Part shown: positions 1 to 8,659 of the stretch, in pieces
How positions within the stretch are numbered: position 1 is the stretch's first letter
Layout: every line of letters begins with the position of its first letter
Source: Paenibacillus sp. J2TS4
Lineage (GTDB): Bacteria; Bacillota; Bacilli; Paenibacillales; NBRC-103111
NCBI RefSeq assembly: GCF_018403245.1
Contig: NZ_BOSH01000002.1
Coordinates: 434,001-498,000 of the forward strand
DNA length: 64,000 nt
Direction of reading: 5' to 3'
Notes under the pieces: model-generated
The model's database searches: none
Told to the model about the DNA's origin: nothing
The model's input: the letters and a program-made list of their open reading frames with translations, nothing else
Translations under genes and position numbers: made by a program

Positions 1-183
1 TGGTCACCCTTTCATTATAGATAGGTTAAAAATAACATCCTCCCTACATGGAGTCAACCGTATAAAACGGCTATATCTAAATATTCCGTTATAACGTGTT
101 GATTGAATACCTTATCTCCGCCAATTTCCTTCTGTGTCGTTTATCGGAAGATTGCTTATTATTTAGGTCTACGCTTCCTTTTG

Positions 184-1260
184 CTATGGATGCGCCTGTT
201 CGACTGGCAAGGTTACTGTCATCGTTGTCCCTTCTTGCAAACGGCTTTCCACACGAACGTTGCCCTGATGCAGTGTAATAATTTTTTTCACAATCGCCAA
301 CCCGAGTCCGCCACCGCTGATCGCGCGGTTTCGAGCTTTGTCCGCTTTGTAGAAACGTTCAAAAACATACTTCAGGTCCTCTTCCGGTATCCCTACTCCG
401 GTATCCGAAATACGGATGATGGCGTCTTTGCCCTGCATTCGCAATTCGACGGTAATCGATCCGCCATCCGGAGTAAATTTAATGCTGTTATGAAGCAGGT
501 TGATCCATACTTGGCTCATCAAATCTTCGTCGGCGATGATCGTGGTCGGTTCCAAGGAAGCCTCCACCCCGATCGATTTGCTGCGCCATTGCGGTTCACA
601 AGCAAGAATATGATGACGAAGCTGTGTATCCAGACGATAACGCTTGGGCACGAATGGATGATGCTCCGATTCCAGTGAAGTCAACTTGAGCAGATTATCG
701 CTTAGCTTCGATAGTCGCATACTTTCCGCTTCGATAATGCCGATATAGTACAGACGCTCGTCATGATTAAGTTTATCATTCCGAAGCACACGCGCAAAAC
801 CGTGAATGGATGTAAGAGGAGATTGAATTTCATGGGAAACATTCGAAATGAATTCCTGACGCATCTCCTCCATCTGATTCAATTGCTGAGCCATATGATT
901 AATGCTGTTAACTAATTCGCCAAACTGGTTGTCCGGCCCTCCGGGAACGTCCAGACTCACCTTGAAATCCCCTTTGGCAATGCGTCTCAGCGCCTCGATA
1001 ATCGAATGAAAAAAAGCCATCTGCCTCGGCCGGACAAACCAGGAGAAAAGAAACATCCCTCCGCCAAAAATAAAAAAGCTCAGGGTTGCATTGATTATAT
1101 ACTTGGCAAAATCGGAAGACGGGGCGTTGATCTTTCTGTATAGAGACCACGTGATGAAATAAGCGGCGGACCAACAGAGAAGTGAAAAAGCAATAACAAA
1201 CAGGACACCCAATGTACTGCGGACAAGCTGCTTCCTCATGTGGTGTTTCGATTTGCTCAT
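184..1260 (-). CDS. membrane sensor histidine kinase
   Basis: Autophosphorylates in response to an envelope signal and passes phosphate to the OmpR-type regulator encoded just upstream. Seen: two membrane segments (about residues 15-38 and 55-78) with only a short outer loop, a HAMP-like linker (about 85-135), a HisKA box with SHEIQSPL (phospho-His near residue 142), an N box (LLHNSIKFTPDGG) and G boxes (DTGVGIP, GGGLGLAIV) ending near residue 350. At 358 residues it is complete. The tiny sensory loop suggests sensing in the membrane or through a partner such as the neighbouring ABC protein; that is inference. The start overlaps the regulator stop by four bases, so the pair is translationally coupled. 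The ligand cannot be told. Confidence 0.9.
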   Translation of the reverse strand: MSKSKHHMRKQLVRSTLGVLFVIAFSLLCWSAAYFITWSLYRKINAPSSDFAKYIINATLSFFIFGGGMFLFSWFVRPRQMAFFHSIIEALRRIAKGDFKVSLDVPGGPDNQFGELVNSINHMAQQLNQMEEMRQEFISNVSHEIQSPLTSIHGFARVLRNDKLNHDERLYYIGIIEAESMRLSKLSDNLLKLTSLESEHHPFVPKRYRLDTQLRHHILACEPQWRSKSIGVEASLEPTTIIADEDLMSQVWINLLHNSIKFTPDGGSITVELRMQGKDAIIRISDTGVGIPEEDLKYVFERFYKADKARNRAISGGGLGLAIVKKIITLHQGNVRVESRLQEGTTMTVTLPVEQAHP

Positions 1261-1931
1261 GAGTCCGCCTCCATGTAATAGCCGAGCCCGCGCACAGTTC
1301 GGATCCGGAAGGAATGTCGGTCCTCCGGAAACCGTTCACGCAGCCGTCTAATATGAACGTCCACCGTCCGTTCGTCTCCTTCGTAGTCATAGCCCCAGAT
1401 GTCCTCTATCAGCTGCTCTCGGGAAAAGGTTTTGCCCGGATAACCGGCCAGCTTGAAGAGCAGTTCGAATTCCTTGAGCGGCAGCGTCACGCTTTCACTG
1501 TTGACGAACACCTCGAACGTCTTGCGGTCAAGGATTAATTCCCCGACCTGCACGCGTTGAGATACAGCAATCCGATAGCGCTTCAGGAGAGCTCTTACTC
1601 GAGCCACCAGTTCCTCCGGTTCGAACGGCTTGACAAGGTAGTCGTCCGTTCCGAGCTCGAATCCCTTCACCTTCTGCGCCGTTTCGCCTTTAGCCGTCAG
1701 CATCAGAATCGGAATGTCGTAATGGTCGCGAAGCTCGCGGCACAATTGCCAGCCGTCCATATTCGGCATCATAATATCGAGAATGACCATGTCGGCCTTG
1801 ACCGATTGAAGTGTGGCGAGGGCTTCGACTCCGTCCGCCGCTTCATACACATCGAAGCCCTCGGCTTGCATAAACAATCGGACCAATTCCCGGATATGCG
1901 GGTCGTCATCGACAACGAGTATTTTGGTCAT
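1257..1931 (-). CDS. OmpR-family response regulator
   Basis: DNA-binding regulator paired with the kinase downstream. Seen: receiver domain (about 1-118) with the acidic pair DDD near residue 8, phospho-acceptor Asp in VILDIMMPNMDGW (near 51), conserved Thr in LMLTAKGE and Lys in YLVKPFEP; then a winged-helix Trans_reg_C domain (about 128-222) with the DERTVDVHIRRLRE recognition region. Length 224 is typical. It lies 62 bases downstream of the ABC exporter and overlaps the kinase, so all three are probably one operon. A role in controlling the exporter is a reasonable inference. Confidence 0.93.
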   Translation of the reverse strand: MTKILVVDDDPHIRELVRLFMQAEGFDVYEAADGVEALATLQSVKADMVILDIMMPNMDGWQLCRELRDHYDIPILMLTAKGETAQKVKGFELGTDDYLVKPFEPEELVARVRALLKRYRIAVSQRVQVGELILDRKTFEVFVNSESVTLPLKEFELLFKLAGYPGKTFSREQLIEDIWGYDYEGDERTVDVHIRRLRERFPEDRHSFRIRTVRGLGYYMEADS

Positions 1932-1993
1932 GTTGGGTCACGGTCCCTTCTATCTTGATTTGCGTATCCCTTTTCTGCCTGTTGTTCGAGCCG

Positions 1994-3775
1994 TTATGCT
2001 CGATCGGCCGCCAGTTCGTTCATTGGCGCGGACTCATTCATCCGCAATTGCTGGACGGCGAATTCCCGGTACATGGGATGGGAGTCCAGAAGCTGTTCGT
2101 GGGTTCCTTTGCCGGTAATCGTTCCTTTCTCAATAAACACGATTTGATCCGCATCCACGACCGTAGACAAGCGATGGGCGATGATGAGCGTTGTCCTCCC
2201 TTTCATCAGATTTTGCAGAGCCTGCTGGACCACGATTTCCGATTTGCTGTCCAGGCTGGAGGTCGCCTCGTCCAGCATTAAAATTTTCGGGTCCCGCAGG
2301 AGCGCGCGGGCGATAGCAATTCGTTGACGCTGGCCCCCGGACAGCTTCATCCCCCTCTCCCCGACTTCGGTATCGTACCGCTTGGGGAGCTCTTCGATAA
2401 ATGGATCGGCATAGGCCATCTTTGCTGCTCGGCGCAATTCTTCTTCGCCGATATCCCGTTCCGACCCGTAACATAGATTGTCGCGAATCGTACCGGCAAT
2501 GAGCGGACTTTCTTGGGACACATACCCGATCTGGCTTCTCCAAGAAGCCAGTGAGAACGTATCGATCGGGTCCGGCCCAAGGCGAATGGTTCCACTCTGC
2601 GGCTGATAGAATCGTTCAAGAAGTGAGAACAATGTCGTCTTCCCGCCCCCGCTTGGCCCGACAACTGCCGTCACTTTTCCGGGCTGAATCGAAAACCCGA
2701 TCTCTTTCAACACCTCTTTATCTGGTCCATAAGAGAACGTTACCTTATCCAGGACAATAGGTTGATGCGCATTCCGGACTTCACGGCCCGAGGTGCTGTC
2801 TTCTTCTTCGAAGTTCAGCGTATCGATGATTCGTTCCGTGGCACCGACCGATTTCTGCAGTTGGGTGAAGAATTGGGTCAACTGGCCGACGGGCATCACG
2901 ATTTGCACCAGATACAAGATGAACGCGACCAGGTCCCCTGCTGTCAAAGCGCCGGAGGAGACCCGCATTCCGCCATATCCGATAATGGTCACCAGAACGA
3001 CCATCATGACGAAAGACATTAGAGGAGCGACCATTGCCTGGATTTTGCCCTCGCGCAAACCGAACCGGAACAGGTTCGTAATCCCTTCTTTTCCTCTCCG
3101 ATATTCTGCCGGCTCTGCATTCGAGGATTTCACCAAGCGGATTTCCGATAAAACCTGGTTCAAAATCGCGGTAAAGCTGGCCGTTTCGTCCTGCATGCCT
3201 TTTGAGATTTTGAACATCTGCCTGCCGAGCGGCATCATGACGAGGAAGGTAATCGGAACGGCTATCAGAATCAGCAGCGTCATTTTCCAATCCAGAACAA
3301 GCAGGATGGCGATAGAACCGATGATGGAGATGACTCCGTTCAATAGGCCCGGCAAATGGTCGGTGATCAGGCTCTTAACGATAGAAGTATCGTTCGTCAT
3401 GCGGCTGATCGTTTCCCCCGTCGGATGATGATCATAGTAAGGAACCGGGACGGCTAACAGCTTTCTCCATAACCGGTCCCGCAAGCTGGCCACGATGCCC
3501 TGGCCGATCCGGTTCAGGCAATAGATCGATAGCCCGGCGGCAATGGCCTGAATGATAAACACAATCGATAAGACAACGATCTGTAAAGGGGTAATGGTGC
3601 TGACTGTAAAGCTGTCTACAAGATTTTTCGTAAACATCGGAACGGCTAAGCCGGCAGCGGTTGTTCCCAAGCTCAGGATCAATGCGACGGTCAGCAGCCA
3701 TTTGGACGGTTTCGTCTGTCGAATCAAATCGACAAATGAACGTAAATTTCCCGCTTTTTGTTCTTTTCTCATCAT
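1994..3775 (-). CDS. ABC exporter, fused membrane and ATPase domains (BmrA-like)
   Basis: Half-transporter that would homodimerise to export a drug, lipid or peptide. Seen: ABC_membrane domain with six predicted helices (about 30-310), then an ATPase domain with Walker [11 protein letters not shown] (near 375), Q loop, signature [15 protein letters not shown] (near 477), Walker [14 protein letters not shown] and H loop IIAHRLS. 593 residues is the usual length. ATG ATG occurs at the start; either is possible. It is first in an apparent operon with a two-component system, the arrangement seen when a kinase monitors an exporter substrate. The substrate is unknown. Confidence 0.92.
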   Translation of the reverse strand: MMRKEQKAGNLRSFVDLIRQTKPSKWLLTVALILSLGTTAAGLAVPMFTKNLVDSFTVSTITPLQIVVLSIVFIIQAIAAGLSIYCLNRIGQGIVASLRDRLWRKLLAVPVPYYDHHPTGETISRMTNDTSIVKSLITDHLPGLLNGVISIIGSIAILLVLDWKMTLLILIAVPITFLVMMPLGRQMFKISKGMQDETASFTAILNQVLSEIRLVKSSNAEPAEYRRGKEGITNLFRFGLREGKIQAMVAPLMSFVMMVVLVTIIGYGGMRVSSGALTAGDLVAFILYLVQIVMPVGQLTQFFTQLQKSVGATERIIDTLNFEEEDSTSGREVRNAHQPIVLDKVTFSYGPDKEVLKEIGFSIQPGKVTAVVGPSGGGKTTLFSLLERFYQPQSGTIRLGPDPIDTFSLASWRSQIGYVSQESPLIAGTIRDNLCYGSERDIGEEELRRAAKMAYADPFIEELPKRYDTEVGERGMKLSGGQRQRIAIARALLRDPKILMLDEATSSLDSKSEIVVQQALQNLMKGRTTLIIAHRLSTVVDADQIVFIEKGTITGKGTHEQLLDSHPMYREFAVQQLRMNESAPMNELAADRA

Positions 3776-4087
3776 AGCATCACCTAATCCAAATATAAAT
3801 TCAGTTGCTAGTATTGCCTGATAAGAAAGAAGATACCTCTTTAATATGAACTGTATATGAACTGGCTAAGCGATGCTGATCGGCTATATGTGTTTACGGC
3901 CTTATCGCTTGATGCGGACAACGATGCCGAGAAAACGGATTCAAACCCCGACAGCGCGGACTGCCTGCTGAAGCAGCCTGTTCAAGTACATGGCCATTCG
4001 GGCCAACTGCAGCGGTACGGTAATGCCCTTGCTAAAAATTCCTCTTAACTATTCGGTTTGTTATCAATTGGGCGAATCTCTTGTCGT

Positions 4088-4556
4088 TCATCCAATAACG
4101 CGCGAAGCTCCTTGCTCCAAGGATTGTTTTTGGGCCCATTCTCCTTTCTTGACCCCTAGTTCTGCTAGCGTTTCCCATACATGCATTTCAAAGATCGCTT
4201 GATCAAAACAAATAATTAAGTCAAACGGAGGCATTTCATCCAATCTTCTCAGGGCGAATATATATTTTGCTTTTGAATAAGGCATATGGTTTTCAAAAAC
4301 TCTAATGTCTCCCTTGTCGCGTTAATGGCTTTGCGCATTTCTACTTCATTATCAGTTGTACGAGCCAGTTGATAGTTGTATATGCTCTGATAAGCTTTCC
4401 GTAATATCGGCTTGAACTTTTCAGTTGCTCGCTGTAAGCGACTCTGATCAGTCGATATCTGTTATCGACTTTCCACCAGTCCGGATATCCTTCTATAAAT
4501 TTTTTCCAATTAACATATGTGTAGGCGTAAGGACATGGTTCTCTAAAATATCCTGA
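4088..4556 (-). pseudogene. frameshifted remnant of an unrecognised protein
   Basis: Two overlapping reading frames on the minus strand read like one decayed gene. The upstream frame (about 4556-4341) contains PYAYTYVNWKKF and YPDWWKVDNRYR. The downstream frame (from about 4430 to 4088) carries NATRETLEFLKTI and later PPFDLIICFDQAIFEMH. Neither has a good start with a ribosome binding site. I do not recognise the family. The surrounding 3.8-5.0 kb stretch contains no intact gene apart from this. Confidence 0.35.
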
Positions 4557-4594
4557 CTTTCTAACACAAGAAATGTGACCACGAAGAAATAAGA

Positions 4595-4614
4595 AACCGC
4601 CTGATAAGGCGGTT
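4595..4614 (-). terminator. GC-rich hairpin, probable terminator
   Basis: AACCGCC/GGCGGTT stem with a six-base loop. On the minus strand it is followed by a T-rich tail. It may have ended a minus-strand gene now lost; a short plus-strand ORF remnant ending near 4757 lies beside it. Confidence 0.45.
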
Positions 4615-4767
4615 CACCAAAGAGTCATAGAGTCGTCATATTTGGGACGAGCAGTGCAGACCCGGCTACGGTCTCTATGACCGCGCGCTCGGCATTATGC
4701 ACCTGTGGGGCTTATGGGACGGGTATCAATATGCGGAGCAACAGCGGAAAAAATAAGTAACCTTTTT

Positions 4768-4818
4768 TGTGACACAACATGCCTACTAAACCTGATTATG
4801 TGGCATGTTTGTGTCACA
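4768..4818. repeat. near-perfect inverted repeat
   Basis: TGTGACACAACATGCC (4768-4783) faces GGCATGTTTGTGTCACA (4802-4818), with one extra T in the right arm and an 18-base spacer. It is preceded by a T run. It could be a terminator without a classic T tail on the plus strand, a regulator site, or two ends of an excised element. Confidence 0.5.
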
Positions 4819-4951
4819 ATATTTTATACTTTATACCTCTAAGTGCATGCAAGGGATATCGTTTTTAATACTTTCCACGTTCCAGTGAAGCCATTCCCGC
4901 TGTTCCTTAGTTATGCGATATTACTAGCTTAAATAATTAGTATAAACTCAC

Positions 4952-4977
4952 GTAACAAAAATGTTCGTTTTTGTTAC
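4952..4977. repeat. 10-bp inverted repeat upstream of the MFS gene
   Basis: GTAACAAAAA (4952-4961) pairs with TTTTTGTTAC (4968-4977) around a six-base loop. It sits about 60 bases upstream of the promoters of the efflux gene and could be an operator or a terminator insulating that unit. Just after it, AAAGT(T/C)-type units recur at roughly 20-base steps up to the promoter, suggesting short degenerate tandem duplication. Confidence 0.4.
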
Positions 4978-5034
4978 TGATAACGATTAATAAAGTTGTT
5001 ACAATTACAATAAAGTCATTTATTTACAATATAG

Positions 5035-5080
5035 TTGTTTAAAAAAGTCGTTTGTTTATAATGGGGAATTAAGATATAAT
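5035..5080 (+). promoter_or_regulatory. two overlapping SigA-type promoters
   Basis: TTGTTT at 5035-5040 is 16 bases from TATAAT at 5057-5062. A second TTGTTT at 5052-5057 is 17 bases from TATAAT at 5075-5080. Both point towards the MFS gene and predict a leader of nearly 200 bases, much longer than usual for an efflux gene. Confidence 0.6.
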
Positions 5081-5174
5081 GAAGAATTGGAGTTCTATTA
5101 TTTTTAAACAACGAGGCAATCTAAATGAGATGTCTTTTTTTATTTTGATAAATTTTTAAGGAGTTTTAGAGAGG

Positions 5175-5243
5175 GTGAGTCAATTGACTAAAAATCTTAG
5201 GCAATTGAAAAACGTTTCAGTGTTCCAAACGCTTCTAAGTTAG
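5175..5243 (+). CDS. leader peptide upstream of the MFS efflux gene
   Basis: A 22-codon ORF starting at GTG (AAGGAG at 5158-5163), or 19 codons from TTG at 5184 (GGGTGA just upstream), ending at TAG 5241-5243. Its last codons form the left arm of a hairpin whose right arm abuts the ribosome binding site of the MFS gene. This is the geometry of translational attenuators before inducible resistance genes. Translation is not proven; the placement relative to the hairpin is the main support. Confidence 0.5.
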   Translation: MSQLTKNLRQLKNVSVFQTLLS

Positions 5244-5262
5244 AAAAAATAATTTAGAAGCG
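5230..5262 (+). promoter_or_regulatory. RBS-adjacent attenuator hairpin
   Basis: CGCTTCTAA (5230-5238) pairs perfectly with TTAGAAGCG (5254-5262). The right arm runs directly into GAGGA, the ribosome binding site of the ATG at 5275. The left arm lies in the last codons of the leader ORF, whose stop codon is in the loop, so a ribosome stalled in the leader would open the stem. A smaller TGAAA/TTTCA stem precedes it at 5206-5219. Confidence 0.55.
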
Positions 5263-5274
5263 AGGAATAATTAT

Positions 5275-6441
5275 ATGAAAAATCAAAGAATCTTTAATAA
5301 ATCATTTCTTTTTTTATTTATCAGTAACTTCTTAGTTTTTATAGGGTTTGAAATGCTGCTCCCTATTTTGCCAGCCTATTTGTTAAGCATGAATGCATCT
5401 TCCATTCAAGTAGGTTTAGTGACAACGTTATTTACTATAGGCGCTGTTTTAATCAGACCTTTTGCAGGGTACTATCTAATTGATAACCAGAGGAAAGGTC
5501 TAGCCATTATTGCAAGTGCAGCTTTAATGATTATTACATTTCTGTATCCTTTTCTTAATATTATATGGCTTTTTCTATTGTTACGACTTTTCCATGGTGC
5601 AGCGTGGGGGGTATCAACCACAGCCAATAGTACAATAGTAGTCGATTTAATTCCTAAGACACGGTTAGGAGAAGGGATAGGGTATTTTTCCATTTCAACA
5701 ACGGTCGGGGCTATCATTGCACCGAGTATCGGTATCTTTATCTATTACTCTTTTTCCTTCGATATTTTAATTTGGTCATCAGTAGTACTCAGCCTATTGG
5801 CAGTAATTGCGCTTCAATTTGTATATTCGCCTACTCCTGTAAAGCTTGAGAAGCAACCATTTAGATTTTTGGATATGATTTTTGAAAAAGACGTATGGTT
5901 CCCAGCGTTACTGACGGTTATTACAACACTTGGTTTTGGAGCGATTATTACATTTTTAGTTCTTTTTGGCAAACAAAAGGGATTAGATCATATTTTTCTT
6001 TTCTTCCTTATCAATGCAACTGTCGCAACTTTACTACGTCCGTTTACCGGAAAATGGTATGACAAAAAAGGACCTTGGTCTATCATCATTGTGTCAGCTA
6101 TGTTAGGATTTTTGTCACTTGTTATACTGTCTTATACGACAAATGATCTTCATCTTATTATTGCGGCGATTTTATTTGGAGCAGGTTATGGAACTGTTAT
6201 GCCATGTTTACAAACATGGGCGGTGCAAAAGGTAAGTGAAGAAAAAAGTGGCGCAGCTAACGCAACCTTTTTTTCCAGTTTTGATGTTGGTGTTGGAGTT
6301 AGTGCATTTGTATTAGGTATTTTAGCTGAATGGATTAGTTTAGGGGTGATCTTCCGGGTTGTTAGTCTAAGTTTTATTGTTGTTGCTGTTTTAGTCTATA
6401 AGGATTATTTAAATGAAAAGAAAAGATATAAAAATATATAA
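5275..6441 (+). CDS. MFS efflux transporter (YwoG-like)
   Basis: Twelve-helix major facilitator, probably a proton-coupled exporter of a drug-like compound. Seen: 388 residues, hydrophobic helices throughout; the loop between helices 2 and 3 carries the degenerate motif RPFAGYYLIDNQRKG; the helix 4-5 region has RLFHGAAWGVSTTANS, typical of the YwoG-like/DHA1 drug exporter group; a second RPFTGKWYDKKG repeats the 2-3 loop motif in the C-terminal half. The gene is clearly more AT-rich than its neighbours and is flanked by decayed sequence, pointing to acquisition. GAGGA lies nine bases before the ATG. The long leader with a small ORF and hairpin suggests induction by a translation-inhibiting drug; the substrate is not known. 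Confidence 0.85.
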   Translation: MKNQRIFNKSFLFLFISNFLVFIGFEMLLPILPAYLLSMNASSIQVGLVTTLFTIGAVLIRPFAGYYLIDNQRKGLAIIASAALMIITFLYPFLNIIWLFLLLRLFHGAAWGVSTTANSTIVVDLIPKTRLGEGIGYFSISTTVGAIIAPSIGIFIYYSFSFDILIWSSVVLSLLAVIALQFVYSPTPVKLEKQPFRFLDMIFEKDVWFPALLTVITTLGFGAIITFLVLFGKQKGLDHIFLFFLINATVATLLRPFTGKWYDKKGPWSIIIVSAMLGFLSLVILSYTTNDLHLIIAAILFGAGYGTVMPCLQTWAVQKVSEEKSGAANATFFSSFDVGVGVSAFVLGILAEWISLGVIFRVVSLSFIVVAVLVYKDYLNEKKRYKNI

Positions 6442-6481
6442 ATCGATCTAAAAGCAAACTATATCGAAAAATGACATGGAA

Positions 6482-6510
6482 AGCCCTGGGGCGTACTTAT
6501 CCCCAGGGCT
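6482..6510 (+). terminator. terminator after the MFS gene
   Basis: AGCCCTGGGG / CCCCAGGGCT, a perfect 10-bp stem with a nine-base loop followed by ATTTTCTT. It lies 40 bases after the MFS stop. Confidence 0.8.
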
Positions 6511-6639
6511 ATTTTCTTATCATCCTGCCCGGCGCCTCCCGTGCTCCCGCAAACGGCGCTTTCGCCTTCCACCCTTACCTCTGGCATAACAGAAACATGC
6601 CCCCCGATCCGTATCCTCCATCTAATTTCATGGATGCCG

Positions 6640-6790
6640 GCCATAGAGCCCGCTTTGCTCAAGACTTCACTATCCGCCGGACCTGCCAACTGCGGTAACT
6701 GCTCAAACAGATGCTGCAAGCAAGCCTGTAGCTTCAGGCCATTGGCAACACTGCTGTCAAGCCAAAAATACGCCTTGGTTGCGACTTTGG
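6640..6790 (-). pseudogene. IS66-type transposase C-terminal remnant
   Basis: The minus-strand frame reads SVANGLKLQACLQHLFEQLP, which matches the end of IS66-family TnpC transposases (typically AKANGL..YL.YLFEQLP followed by a LLPW motif). The frame is lost on both sides and no LLPW is kept in phase, so this is a scar. A further short minus-strand frame at about 6860-6960 (with LKELLPYDWK) may be another piece of mobile DNA. No IS ends were found. Confidence 0.45.
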
Positions 6791-6964
6791 ATGGTCTCCC
6801 AAAACTTGAGACGTTACAGAAAAGAGCGATTCAGGGCGAACAAACGCTACCACGCTCTTTCCCGATTGGTTTTCCAGTCATAGGGCAGAAGCTCTTTCAA
6901 TACAACAAACGTGTCGTTTTCAACCTCGACAACTGCTTTTATTGTGCTTATCGTTCTTGTTCTT

Positions 6965-7414
6965 TTATTGCAATCTATCATCATACATTAATTGTATTTG
7001 AATACCGAACGGGTCTTCAATAATACCGTATGCTTTGCTAAATACATTGCTGGATAAAGGAACAATAATTCTCACTCTGTCATCTGTCGTCAAGCTCTTG
7101 TAAAAATGCTCGATTTCCTCTAAGTTTGCACTTTGAATACACAATGAGGTGTTGTTGCCAACCGTATATTTTTCTTTGACATCCATTGTATCTTCTGCCA
7201 GCATGACCTTTGTTTTTCCGATGGATAAGACCGAGTGAGAAATATAATGCTTATTTTCATCCGTAACAAGCAAAGAGCTGTCACGTTTTGCCATGTCTTC
7301 ATAGGTAACAAGTAACAATTCCTCTGCGTTAAAATGCTTTTTGTAAAAATCGACAGCTTCTTTTGCTTTTCCGTTCATGGATAAGAAAATAGCTACTTCT
7401 AGTGTTGCACTCAT
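6965..7414 (-). CDS. VOC / PhnB-like protein
   Basis: Small vicinal-oxygen-chelate fold protein of the PhnB group (often annotated glyoxalase/bleomycin resistance). Seen: 149 residues, beta-alpha-beta pattern starting LEVAIFLSMNGKAKEAVDFYKKHF and closing with the family motif YGIIEDPFGIQIQLM. Substrate unknown; such proteins are enzymes or drug binders. It is divergent from a WYL-domain regulator with a shared 120-base promoter region, so that regulator is its likely controller. Confidence 0.82.
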   Translation of the reverse strand: MSATLEVAIFLSMNGKAKEAVDFYKKHFNAEELLLVTYEDMAKRDSSLLVTDENKHYISHSVLSIGKTKVMLAEDTMDVKEKYTVGNNTSLCIQSANLEEIEHFYKSLTTDDRVRIIVPLSSNVFSKAYGIIEDPFGIQIQLMYDDRLQ

Positions 7415-7493
7415 GGTATCAATCTCCTTTTATATAATGATTTTAGGCAGATATCTTATAAATTTGATATATTACCTTGAACTTATTATCATA

Positions 7494-7524
7494 TATAAAG
7501 GTAGCAAAATATGACACCTTTATA
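7494..7524. promoter_or_regulatory. inverted repeat in the divergent promoter region
   Basis: TATAAAGGT (7494-7502) and ACCTTTATA (7516-7524) form a perfect 9-bp dyad with a 13-base spacer. It lies just upstream of the WYL regulator start and overlaps its likely leader. A candidate autoregulatory operator controlling both the regulator and the VOC gene. Confidence 0.45.
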
Positions 7525-7537
7525 AGGAGATTTAATT

Positions 7538-8476
7538 ATGAAGAAATCGGAAAGATTAAATGACATGATAAGATACTTAAACAGTCGAGAGTTCTTTAAT
7601 TTAAATGATCTAATGGATAAATACAATATTTCAAAAAGTACAGCTCTACGTGATATTAGCTCATTAGAACAATTAGGTATGCCTATTTTTTCGGAACATG
7701 GCAGACATGGACGATATGGTATCTTAAAAAATAGATTGTTATCCCCCATTATTTTTACTATTGATGAAGTGTATGCTCTGTACTTTGCCATGTTGACGTT
7801 GGAATCTTATCAATCCACGCCTTTTCATTTAAGTGTTAATCAACTGAATGAAAAGTTTGAAAATTGTCTTTCTAAAAAGCAAATAGAGCAAGTTCATAAA
7901 ATGAAAAAAGTCCTGCAATTTGAAATATATCAGCATAAGAATGTTAGTCGTTTTTTAGATAAAATTCTAAAAAGCATTCTTAATGAGAGTAGCTGTAAGA
8001 TTCAATATTTAAAAAATAATCAGAAAAAAAGCTACCATGTTCAATTTTTCAAAATTTCCGCCAAGTTTGGTCAATGGTATGCTGCTGGGATAGAGTTAAA
8101 TACGAATAAATACAGAGTTTTCAGATGCGATCGAATAACCTCTATACAAGAAGAGGAAATCAAATCTCACTTCTCTATAGATGAACTCGTTAGTCGTTCC
8201 TTAGAAATTTATCAATCAGAGAAGAGTATTGACTTTGAAATAGAGATTTTAGAACAAGCAAAGGATATTTTTTATAAAGAACATTATCCTTCTATGAAAA
8301 TTGAACATGGTAATCGAACCGTCATTGCGGGATTCTATAATCCAGGAGAAGAGGCATTTATAGCTAACTATTTTATGAGATATGGAAATAACATTGTATC
8401 CGTAAAGCCTGAAACATTAAAACAAATGATCCAAGATAGAATAGAGAATCTATTAAATCACTATCAAAAATTATAA
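7538..8476 (+). CDS. YafY-type HTH/WYL transcriptional regulator
   Basis: Ligand-responsive DNA-binding protein. Seen: HTH_11 domain at the N-terminus (about 1-60; NLNDLMDKYNISKSTALRDISSLEQLG), then a WYL-type sensor region (about 130-220, with GQWYAAGIEL and YRVFRCDRI) and a C-terminal WCX-like segment. 312 residues is normal. AAGGAG is seven bases before the ATG. It is AT-rich like the VOC gene it faces, and the two probably moved together. Confidence 0.87.
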   Translation: MKKSERLNDMIRYLNSREFFNLNDLMDKYNISKSTALRDISSLEQLGMPIFSEHGRHGRYGILKNRLLSPIIFTIDEVYALYFAMLTLESYQSTPFHLSVNQLNEKFENCLSKKQIEQVHKMKKVLQFEIYQHKNVSRFLDKILKSILNESSCKIQYLKNNQKKSYHVQFFKISAKFGQWYAAGIELNTNKYRVFRCDRITSIQEEEIKSHFSIDELVSRSLEIYQSEKSIDFEIEILEQAKDIFYKEHYPSMKIEHGNRTVIAGFYNPGEEAFIANYFMRYGNNIVSVKPETLKQMIQDRIENLLNHYQKL

Positions 8477-8659
8477 GTCAGCTTGCAGACTCCAGGTCAA
8501 CAAGCGACAATCAAGTTGCAGACCAACAACAATATTTTCGCCGTCACTTGGCGCATATATACTGCTGCGTAGAGATAGACGCGGCTCATATCGGTAGCAA
8601 CAAGCATTTTATAGGTCGCTCCCTTATGTTCCATATCACAAATAAATACCTTTGTTCCG

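Noticed and set aside
103..678. 191-codon plus-strand ORF over the first kinase gene
   Set aside because: Antisense to a well-supported histidine kinase; no RBS and no domain-like sequence.
5134..5141. T run in the MFS leader as an intrinsic terminator
   Set aside because: Only a four-base ATCT/AGAT stem precedes it, too weak to support transcription attenuation.
5206..5219. TGAAAAACGTTTCA in the MFS leader as a CcpA cre site
   Set aside because: Palindromic, but the central CG is shifted by one base relative to the cre consensus; it is more likely a small hairpin.
8497..8657. About 50-codon minus frame after the hybrid kinase (FICDMEHKGATYKMLVATDM)
   Set aside because: Reads like protein but has no start, RBS or recognisable family; too short to report as a gene remnant.
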